Below are positions 38,216-48,271 of a stretch of DNA of 48,271 bases, one piece after another. Made by a program: the position numbers and the translations under genes. Each line of letters opens with the position of its first letter. The first letter of the stretch is position 1. A model generated the notes under the pieces. It searched no databases, had not been told where the DNA came from, and worked only from the letters and a program-made list of their open reading frames with translations. The DNA is taken from the NCBI RefSeq assembly GCF_008831285.2, contig NW_022205048.1, positions 1 to 48,271 of the forward strand, in the 5' to 3' direction. This stretch comes from Nymphaea colorata (lineage: Eukaryota; Streptophyta; Magnoliopsida; Nymphaeales; Nymphaeaceae).

Positions 38216-39615
38216 TTGTTATTACATCTATAATGAATGATTTAAATGATTGAAATCGCAAGTTCATATGGATACAAATGGGATCTATGCATTACTTTGA
38301 ATGCGTGTAATTAGTCCGATGAGTTGAATTTGTTGTTACATCTATAGTGAACGATCTAAAGGATTGAAATCACGCGTTCGTACCAATACAAGTGAGATTT
38401 AAATGATTCATATGATCATGCATGCTTAATTGAATGTGTTTAACTTGTTGTTACATCTATATTAAATGATTTAGTAGATCGAAATCACAAGTTTGTATGA
38501 AAATGAATGAGATTCGAGTGATTCATTTGGTGTCTTATGTTACCTAATGTGTTTCACTGTTGTTACATTTATAATGATTCTTAATACGGATGTCTTAACA
38601 GTGATTCATTTGTGTCATTAGTTAACCTAATTGTTCACTTGTAATTTAATTGAATGTGCTTAACAAGTGAATTAGGTTAACAATAGGCACCAATGAATCA
38701 CTAAATCTCATTCATTTTCATGCAAGCTGTGATTTCAATCTACTAAATCATTTAAATGATATAACAATAAGTCAAGTACATTCAATAAATATGCGTGATC
38801 ATATGAATCACTTAAATCTGACTCGTATTGGTACGACTATAGTGCACGATCTAAAGATTGAAATACAAGTTCGTATCAATACAAGTGCGATTTAAGTGAT
38901 TCAAATGATCACACATACTTAATTGAATGTGCTTAACTTTTGTTACATCCATATTGCTAGATTAAGTGAATTCAAATCACAAGTTTGTGTGAAAATAAAT
39001 GAGATTTGAGTGATTCATTTGGTGTCTTATAATTAACCTAATGTGTTTCACTCGTTATGACATCTATGATCAACGATTTAAACGATAAAAACTCACAAGT
39101 TTATATGGATGTAAAGGAGACCTATGGATTAGTTTTTGATCCCTTGTAGTTTGTTCAATAAGTTGAACATGTTGTTACATCTATTCATTGTATCCATACG
39201 CACATAATCATCGTCTCAATACGAGTGAGATTTAAGTGATTCATTGATCACGCATACTTAATTGAATGTGCTTAACTTGTTGTTACGTCTATATTAAATG
39301 ATTTAGTATATTGAAATCATAGGTTTGTATGGAAATGAATGAGATTTGAGTGATTCATTTGGTGTCTTGTAGGTAACCTAATATGTTTCACTTGTTATTA
39401 CATATATTTGATCACATATATTTAATTGAGAGATTAAATGATTCATTTTCACTTGTTATTACATATATTTGATCAATATATTTAATTGAGTGTGCGTAGC
39501 CATTTGTTACATACGTATAGAATGACTTAGTGGCTTGAAATAAGAAGTTCGTTTGGAAATGAATGAGAGTCAGGTCATTAAGTTGGTCCCTTACAGTTAA
39601 TCTAGTGTATTTCAC
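38216..39615 (+). repeat. HOR unit 13, shortened by alpha2/alpha6 exchange (1,400 bp)
   Basis: The first ~320 bp are canonical. The inverted segment is at 38661-38837. Block 1 alpha2 then continues into beta8 of block 3 (switch between about 38875 and 38950), skipping beta2 through alpha6. Between about 38537 and 39245 I count 28 lost bases relative to the reference and no gained ones. From about 39250 on the sequence is again canonical. Confidence 0.94.
38875..38950 (+). other. Recombination junction in unit 13 (alpha2/alpha6)
   Basis: Upstream sequence is alpha2-like (AAAGATTGAAATACAAG) and downstream is beta8-specific (CCATATTGCTAGATTAAG). The ~70 bp between is almost identical in alpha2 and alpha6, whose ends lie 1,728 bp apart in the reference. 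Confidence 0.87.
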
Positions 39616-42600
39616 TTGTTATTACATCTATAATGAATGATTTAAATGATTGAAATCGCAAGTTCATATGGATACAAATGGATCTATGCATTACTTTGAA
39701 TGCGTGTAATTAGTCCGATGAGTTGAATTTGTTGTTACATCTATAGTGAACGATCTAAAGGATTGAAATCACGCGTTCGTACCAATACAAGTGAGATTTA
39801 AATGATTCATATGATCATGCATGCTTAATTGAATGTGTTTAACTTGTTGTTACATCTATATTAAATGATTTAGTAGATCGAAATCACAAGTTTGTATGAA
39901 AATGAATGAGATTCGAGTGATTCATTTGGTGTCTTATGGTTTACCTAATGTGTTTCACTAGTTGTTACATTTATAATGATTCTTAATACGGATGTCCTTA
40001 ACAAGTGATTCATTTGGTGTCATATAGTTAACCTAATGTGTTTCACTTGTAATTTAATTGAATGTGCTTAACAAGTGAATTAGGTTAACAATAGGGCACC
40101 AAATGAATCACTCAAATCTCATTCATTTTCATGCAAGCCTGTGATTTCAATCTACTAAATCATTTAACATGGATATAACAATAAGTCAAGTACATTCAAT
40201 AAAGTATGCGTGATCATATGAATCACTTAAATCTGACTCGTATTGGTACGACTATAGTGCACGATCTAAAGGATTGAAATTACAAGTTCGTATCAATACA
40301 AGTGCGATTTAAGTGATTCAAATGATCACACATACTTAATTGAATGTGCTTAACTTATTGTTACATCCATGTTGCTTGATTAAGTGAACTGAAATCACAA
40401 GTTTGTATGAAAATGAATGTGATTCGAGTGATTCATTTGGTGTCTTATAGTTAACCTAACGTGTTTCACATGTTATTACATCCATGATCAATGATTTAAA
40501 TAATTAAAACTCACAAGTTTATATGGATATAAAGGAGACCTATGCATTAGTTTGATCCTTTCTAGTTTGTACGATAAGTTGAACATGTTGTTACATCTAT
40601 AGTGATCGATGCACAAGTTCACATCAATACGAGTGGGATTTAAGTGATTCAATTGATCACGCATATTTAATTGAATGTACTTAACTTGTTGTTACGTTTA
40701 TATTAAATGATTTAGTAAATTCAAATCATAGGTTTATATGAAAATGAATGGGATTCGAGTGATTCATTTGGTGTCTTACAGGTAACTTAATGTGTTTCAC
40801 TTGTTATTACATACATTTGATCACTTATGTTTAATCGAGAGATTATGTGATTCATTTTTACTTGTTCTTACATACATTTGATAACTTATATTTAATTGAA
40901 TGTGCGTAACCATTTGTTACATACGTATAGAATGACTTAGTGGCTTGAAAAAAGAAGTCCGTTTGGAAATGAATGAGAGTCAAGTCACTATATTGGTCCC
41001 TTATAGTTAATCTAATGTATTTCACTTGTTATTACATCTATAATGAATGATTTAAATGGTTGAAATCACAAGTTTATATGGATACAAATGGTTGAAGTCA
41101 CTATATTTGTACACGTGTAGTTAGTCCGATGAGTTGAATTTGTTGTTACATCTATAGGGAACGTTCTAAAGGATTGAAATCACATGTTCGTACGAATACA
41201 AGTGAGATTTAAGTGATTCATATAATCATGCATACTTAATTGAATGTGTTTAACTTGTTGTTACGTCTATAATAAATGATTTAGTAGATTGAAATCACAA
41301 GTTTGTGCGAAAATGAATGAGATTCGAGTGATTCATTTGGTGTCTTGTAGTTAACCTATTGTGTTTCACTTGTTATTACATCTTTGATCAATGATTTAAA
41401 TGATTAAAACTTACAAGTTTGTATGGATATAAAGGAGACCTATGCATTAGTTTGATCCCTTGTAGTTAGTTCAATAAGTTGAACTAGTTCTTACATCTAT
41501 GGTGATCGATGTAAGGAATTGAAATCACAAGTTCGTATCAATACGAGTGGGATTTAAGTGATTCATTTTATCACACATACGTAATTGAATGTGCTTAACT
41601 TGTTGTTACGTCTATATTAAATGATTTAGTAGATTAAAATCATAGGTTTGTATGAAAATGAATGATATTGGAGTGATTCATTTGGTGTCTTGTAAGTAAC
41701 CTAATGTGTTTCACTTGTTATTACATATATTTGATCACTTATATTTAATTGAGAGATTAAGTGATTCATTTTCACTTGTTATTACATATAATTGATCACT
41801 TGTATTTAATTGAATGTGCGTGACCATTTCTTACTTACGTATAGAATGACCTAGTGGCTTTGATACCAGAAGTTCGTTTGGAATACATATATAATGAATG
41901 ATTTAAATGATTGAAATCACATGTTCATGTGGATACAAACGCGTGTAGTTAGTCCGATGAGTTGAATTTATTGTTACAACTATAGTGCACGATCTAAATG
42001 ATTGAAATCACAAGTTCGTATCAATACAAGTGCGATTTAAGTGATTCAAATGATCACACATACTTAATTGAATGTGCTTAACTTGTTGTTACATCCATAT
42101 TGCTAGATTAAGTGAATTCAAATCACAAGTTTGTGTGAAAATAAATGAGATTTGAGTGATTCATTTGGTGTCTTATAATTAACCTAATGTGTTTCACTCG
42201 TTATGACATCTATGATCAACGATTTAAACGATAAAAACTCACAAGTTTATATGGATGTAAAGGAGACCTATGGATTAGTTTAGTTTGATCCCTTGTAGTT
42301 TGTTCAATAAGTTGAACATGTTGTTACATCTCATTCATTTGTATCCATACGCACACTAAATCACTCGTCTCATACGAGTGAGATTTAAGTGATTCATTTG
42401 ATCACGCATACTTAATTGAATGTGCTTAACTTGTTGTTACGTCTATATTAAATGATTTAGTATATTGAAATCATAGGTTTGTATGGAAATGAATGAGATT
42501 TGAGTGATTCATTTGGTGTCTTGTAGGTAACCTAATATGTTTCACTTGTTATTACATATATTTGATCACATATATTTAATTGAGAGATTAAATGATTCAT

Positions 42601-42769
42601 TTTCACTTGTTATTACATATATTTGATCAATATATTTAATTGAGTGTGCGTAGCCATTTGTTACATACGTATAGAATGACTTAGTGGCTTGAAATAAGAA
42701 GTTCGTTTGGAAATGAATGAGAGTCAGGTCATTAAGTTGGTCCCTTACAGTTAATCTAGTGTATTTCAC
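39616..42769 (+). repeat. HOR unit 14 (3,154 bp)
   Basis: Canonical unit with the 5-nt loop variant near 42369 and one G missing near 39680. The inverted segment is at 40069-40252. Confidence 0.97.
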
Positions 42770-45700
42770 TTGTTATTACATCTATAATGAATGATTTAAA
42801 TGATTGAAATCGCAAGTTCATATGGATACAAATGGGATCTATGCATTACTTTGAATGCGTGTAATTAGTCCGATGAGTTGAATTTGTTGTTACATCTATA
42901 GTGAACGATCTAAAGGATTGAAATCACGCGTTCGTACCAATACAAGTGAGATTTAAATGATTCATATGATCATGCATGCTTAATTGAATGTGTTTAACTT
43001 GTTGTTACATCTATATTAAATGATTTAGTAGATCGAAATCACAAGTTTGTATGAAAATGAATGAGATTCGAGTGATTCATTTGGTGTCTTATGGTTTACC
43101 TAATGTGTTTCACTAGTTGTTACATTTATAATGATTCTTAATACGGATGTCCTTAACAAGTGATTCATTTGGTGTCATATAGTTAACCTAATGTGTTTCA
43201 CTTGTAATTTAATTGAATGTGCTTAACAAGTGAATTAGGTTAACAATAGGGCACCAAATGAATCACTCAAATCTCATTCATTTTCATGCAAGCCTGTGAT
43301 TTCAATCTACTAAATCATTTAACATGGATATAACAATAAGTCAAGTACATTCAATAAAGTATGCGTGATCATATGAATCACTTAAATCTGACTCGTATTG
43401 GTACGACTATAGTGCACGATCTAAAGGATTGAAATTACAAGTTCGTATCAATACAAGTGCGATTTAAGTGATTCAAATGATCACACATACTTAATTGAAT
43501 GTGCTTAACTTATTGTTACATCCATGTTGCTTGATTAAGTGAACTGAAATCACAAGTTTGTATGAAAATGAATGTGATTCGAGTGATTCATTTGGTGTCT
43601 TATAGTTAACCTAACGTGTTTCACATGTTATTACATCCATGATCAATGATTTAAATAATTAAAACTCACAAGTTTATATGGATATAAAGGAGACCTATGC
43701 ATTAGTTTGATCCTTTCTAGTTTGTACGATAAGTTGAACATGTTGTTACATCTATAGTGATCGATGCACAAGTTCACATCAATACGAGTGGGATTTAAGT
43801 GATTCAATTGATCACGCATATTTAATTGAATGTACTTAACTTGTTGTTACGTTTATATTAAATGATTTAGTAAATTCAAATCATAGGTTTATATGAAAAT
43901 GAATGGGATTCGAGTGATTCATTTGGTGTCTTACAGGTAACTTAATGTGTTTCACTTGTTATTACATACATTTGATCACTTATGTTTAATCGAGAGATTA
44001 TGTGATTCATTTTTACTTGTTCTTACATACATTTGATAACTTATATTTAATTGAATGTGCGTAACCATTTGTTACATACGTATAGAATGACTTAGTGGCT
44101 TGAAAAAAGAAGTCCGTTTGGAAATGAATGAGAGTCAAGTCACTATATTGGTCCCTTATAGTTAATCTAATGTATTTCACTTGTTATTACATCTATAATG
44201 AATGATTTAAATGGTTGAAATCACAAGTTTATATGGATACAAATGGTTGAAGTCACTATATTTGTACACGTGTAGTTAGTCCGATGAGTTGAATTTGTTG
44301 TTACATCTATAGGGAACGTTCTAAAGGATTGAAATCACATGTTCGTACGAATACAAGTGAGATTTAAGTGATTCATATAATCATGCATACTTAATTGAAT
44401 GTGTTTAACTTGTTGTTACGTCTATAATAAATGATTTAGTAGATTGAAATCACAAGTTTGTGCGAAAATGAATGAGATTCGAGTGATTCATTTGGTGTCT
44501 TGTAGTTAACCTATTGTGTTTCACTTGTTATTACATCTTTGATCAATGATTTAAATGATTAAAACTTACAAGTTTGTATGGATATAAAGGAGACCTATGC
44601 ATTAGTTTGATCCCTTGTAGTTAGTTCAATAAGTTGAACTAGTTCTTACATCTATGGTGATCGATGTAAGGAATTGAAATCACAAGTTCGTATCAATACG
44701 AGTGGGATTTAAGTGATTCATTTTATCACACATACGTAATTGAATGTGCTTAACTTGTTGTTACGTCTATATTAAATGATTTAGTAGATTAAAATCATAG
44801 GTTTGTATGAAAATGAATGATATTGGAGTGATTCATTTGGTGTCTTGTAAGTAACCTAATGTGTTTCACTTGTTATTACATATATTTGATCACTTATATT
44901 TAATTGAGAGATTAAGTGATTCATTTTCACTTGTTATTACATATAATTGATCACTTGTATTTAATTGAATGTGCGTGACCATTTCTTACTTACGTATAGA
45001 ATGACCTAGTGGCTTTGATACCAGAAGTTCGTTTGGAATACATATATAATGAATGATTTAAATGATTGAAATCACATGTTCATGTGGATACAAACGCGTG
45101 TAGTTAGTCCGATGAGTTGAATTTATTGTTACAACTATAGTGCACGATCTAAATGATTGAAATCACAAGTTCGTATCAATACAAGTGCGATTTAAGTGAT
45201 TCAAATGATCACACATACTTAATTGAATGTGCTTAACTTGTTGTTACATCCATATTGCTAGATTAAGTGAATTCAAATCACAAGTTTGTGTGAAAATAAA
45301 TGAGATTTGAGTGATTCATTTGGTGTCTTATAATTAACCTAATGTGTTTCACTCGTTATGACATCTATGATCAACGATTTAAACGATAAAAACTCACAAG
45401 TTTATATGGATGTAAAGGAGACCTATGGATTAGTTTAGTTTGATCCCTTGTAGTTTGTTCAATAAGTTGAACATGTTGTTACATCTCATTCATTTGTATC
45501 CATACGCACACTAAATCACTCGTCTCATACGAGTGAGATTTAAGTGATTCATTTGATCACGCATACTTAATTGAATGTGCTTAACTTGTTGTTACGTCTA
45601 TATTAAATGATTTAGTATATTGAAATCATAGGTTTGTATGGAAATGAATGAGATTTGAGTGATTCATTTGGTGTCTTGTAGGTAACCTAATATGTTTCAC

Positions 45701-45924
45701 TTGTTATTACATATATTTGATCACATATATTTAATTGAGAGATTAAATGATTCATTTTCACTTGTTATTACATATATTTGATCAATATATTTAATTGAGT
45801 GTGCGTAGCCATTTGTTACATACGTATAGAATGACTTAGTGGCTTGAAATAAGAAGTTCGTTTGGAAATGAATGAGAGTCAGGTCATTAAGTTGGTCCCT
45901 TACAGTTAATCTAGTGTATTTCAC
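42770..45924 (+). repeat. HOR unit 15 (3,155 bp)
   Basis: Canonical unit with the 5-nt loop variant near 45524 and the inverted segment at 43224-43407. Confidence 0.97.
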
Positions 45925-48271
45925 TTGTTATTACATCTATAATGAATGATTTAAATGATTGAAATCGCAAGTTCATATGGATACAAATGGGATCTATGCA
46001 TTACTTTGAATGCGTGTAATTAGTCCGATGAGTTGAATTTGTTGTTACATCTATAGTGAACGATCTAAAGGATTGAAATCACGCGTTCGTACCAATACAA
46101 GTGAGATTTAAATGATTCATATGATCATGCATGCTTAATTGAATGTGTTTAACTTGTTGTTACATCTATATTAAATGATTTAGTAGATCGAAATCACAAG
46201 TTTGTATGAAAATGAATGAGATTCGAGTGATTCATTTGGTGTCTTATGGTTTACCTAATGTGTTTCACTAGTTGTTACATTTATAATGATTCTTAATACG
46301 GATGTCCTTAACAAGTGATTCATTTGGTGTCATATAGTTAACCTAATGTGTTTCACTTGTAATTTAATTGAATGTGCTTAACAAGTGAATTAGGTTAACA
46401 ATAGGGCACCAAATGAATCACTCAAATCTCATTCATTTTCATGCAAGCCTGTGATTTCAATCTACTAAATCATTTAACATGGATATAACAATAAGTCAAG
46501 TACATTCAATAAAGTATGCGTGATCATATGAATCACTTAAATCTGACTCGTATTGGTACGACTATAGTGCACGATCTAAAGGATTGAAATTACAAGTTCG
46601 TATCAATACAAGTGCGATTTAAGTGATTCAAATGATCACACATACTTAATTGAATGTGCTTAACTTATTGTTACATCCATGTTGCTTGATTAAGTGAACT
46701 GAAATCACAAGTTTGTATGAAAATGAATGTGATTCGAGTGATTCATTTGGTGTCTTATAGTTAACCTAACGTGTTTCACATGTTATTACATCCATGATCA
46801 ATGATTTAAATAATTAAAACTCACAAGTTTATATGGATATAAAGGAGACCTATGCATTAGTTTGATCCTTTCTAGTTTGTACGATAAGTTGAACATGTTG
46901 TTACATCTATAGTGATCGATGCACAAGTTCACATCAATACGAGTGGGATTTAAGTGATTCAATTGATCACGCATATTTAATTGAATGTACTTAACTTGTT
47001 GTTACGTTTATATTAAATGATTTAGTAAATTCAAATCATAGGTTTATATGAAAATGAATGGGATTCGAGTGATTCATTTGGTGTCTTACAGGTAACTTAA
47101 TGTGTTTCACTTGTTATTACATACATTTGATCACTTATGTTTAATCGAGAGATTATGTGATTCATTTTTACTTGTTCTTACATACATTTGATAACTTATA
47201 TTTAATTGAATGTGCGTAACCATTTGTTACATACGTATAGAATGACTTAGTGGCTTGAAAAAAGAAGTCCGTTTGGAAATGAATGAGAGTCAAGTCACTA
47301 TATTGGTCCCTTATAGTTAATCTAATGTATTTCACTTGTTATTACATCTATAATGAATGATTTAAATGGTTGAAATCACAAGTTTATATGGATACAAATG
47401 GTTGAAGTCACTATATTTGTACACGTGTAGTTAGTCCGATGAGTTGAATTTGTTGTTACATCTATAGGGAACGTTCTAAAGGATTGAAATCACATGTTCG
47501 TACGAATACAAGTGAGATTTAAGTGATTCATATAATCATGCATACTTAATTGAATGTGTTTAACTTGTTGTTACGTCTATAATAAATGATTTAGTAGATT
47601 GAAATCACAAGTTTGTGCGAAAATGAATGAGATTCGAGTGATTCATTTGGTGTCTTGTAGTTAACCTATTGTGTTTCACTTGTTATTACATCTTTGATCA
47701 ATGATTTAAATGATTAAAACTTACAAGTTTGTATGGATATAAAGGAGACCTATGCATTAGTTTGATCCCTTGTAGTTAGTTCAATAAGTTGAACTAGTTC
47801 TTACATCTATGGTGATCGATGTAAGGAATTGAAATCACAAGTTCGTATCAATACGAGTGGGATTTAAGTGATTCATTTTATCACACATACGTAATTGAAT
47901 GTGCTTAACTTGTTGTTACGTCTATATTAAATGATTTAGTAGATTAAAATCATAGGTTTGTATGAAAATGAATGATATTGGAGTGATTCATTTGGTGTCT
48001 TGTAAGTAACCTAATGTGTTTCACTTGTTATTACATATATTTGATCACTTATATTTAATTGAGAGATTAAGTGATTCATTTTCACTTGTTATTACATATA
48101 ATTATCACTTGTATTTAATTGAATGTGCGTGACCATTTCTTACTTACGTATAGAATGACCTAGTGGCTTTGATACCAGAAGTTCGTTTGAATACATATAT
48201 AATGAATGATTTAAATGATTGAAATCACATGTTCATGTGGATACAAACGCGTGTAGTTAGTTCGATGAGTT
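45925..48271 (+). repeat. HOR unit 16, partial at its 3' end (2,347 bp)
   Basis: Block 1 and block 2 are present and the window ends inside gamma6 at the start of block 3. The inverted segment is at 46379-46562. The final ~170 bases contain two one-base losses (near 48103 and 48189) and a C-to-T change in the last dozen bases. Confidence 0.96.

Larger units (their letters stand above)
1..48271. repeat. Satellite higher-order-repeat array, 3,156 bp period, spanning the whole window
   Basis: The same ~3.16 kb sequence recurs head to tail across the window, with unit starts 3,151 to 3,156 bp apart in the regular part. Each unit is made of ~115 bp monomers sharing a head resembling TTGTTATTACATCTATA and a core resembling GATTGAAATCACAAGTT. 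There is no interval longer than 300 bases that is not repeat, and I see no coding, tRNA, rRNA or transposon sequence. Multi-level satellites of this kind are known from eukaryotic centromeric and heterochromatic arrays. Assignment to any such chromosomal region is inference. Neither end shows unique flanking DNA, so the array is larger than the window. Confidence 0.97.

Noticed and set aside
1-48271. A CRISPR array, given many regularly spaced short repeats.
   Set aside because: The intervals between recurring motifs are themselves repeated, monomers are ~115 bp, and there are no unique spacers or cas genes.
1-48271. tRNA, rRNA, telomere repeat or ribosomal spacer.
   Set aside because: I saw no tRNA cloverleaf motifs, no conserved rRNA blocks and no telomere-type short repeats on either strand. 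Composition and periodicity are uniform satellite.

Overview
The window is one continuous tandem array of AT-rich satellite DNA. I find no gene, RNA gene, transposon or CRISPR array in it on either strand. One hand-counted monomer is about 32% GC. The longest open frames are 62 to 85 codons, are copied along with the repeat, and mostly lack an internal ATG start. Kilobase-scale, near-identical units built from diverged short monomers are typical of eukaryotic heterochromatin (pericentromeric, centromeric or knob satellite). A plant or another eukaryote with large satellite arrays is plausible. I do not recognise the family and cannot name the species.

The array has three nested levels. Level 1 is a ~115 bp monomer with three diverged classes, here called gamma, alpha and beta, which normally follow each other in that order as a ~344 bp trimer. 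Level 2 is a block (gamma-alpha-beta-gamma-alpha-beta-delta-beta) of roughly 0.86 to 1.41 kb, where delta is a ~110 bp module made of two shortened monomers. Level 3 is a 3,156 bp higher-order repeat (HOR) made of three such blocks. Taking the start of the first gamma as phase, units run 1-2608 (partial), 2609-3700 (short), 3701-6858, 6859-9436 (short), 9437-12976 (rearranged), 12977-16127, 16128-19281, 19282-22436, 22437-25592, 25593-28748, 28749-31903, 31904-35059, 35060-38215, 38216-39615 (short), 39616-42769, 42770-45924 and 45925-48271 (partial).

Every unit carries a ~184 bp piece of beta plus alpha in reverse orientation. With the preceding forward alpha-beta pair it forms a long imperfect palindrome (arms ~180 bp, spacer ~117 bp), and a tighter hairpin (arms ~45 bp, loop 20 nt) lies inside it. 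A second, ~37 bp inversion in block 3 creates a 7 bp stem whose loop is 6 or 5 nt. That one-base difference is almost the only variation among the central units.

The array has two zones. From 1 to about 14.0 kb the units differ by substitutions and small indels and include two shortened and one rearranged unit. From about 14.0 kb to about 48.1 kb the units look nearly identical by eye, apart from one patch (38.5-39.25 kb) where a unit shortened by paralogous exchange carries 28 lost bases and no gained ones. The last ~170 bases show the same kind of small error, as expected near a contig end. The patch and the end may be assembly or polishing artefacts. Comparisons were made by eye; no alignment or database search was run.
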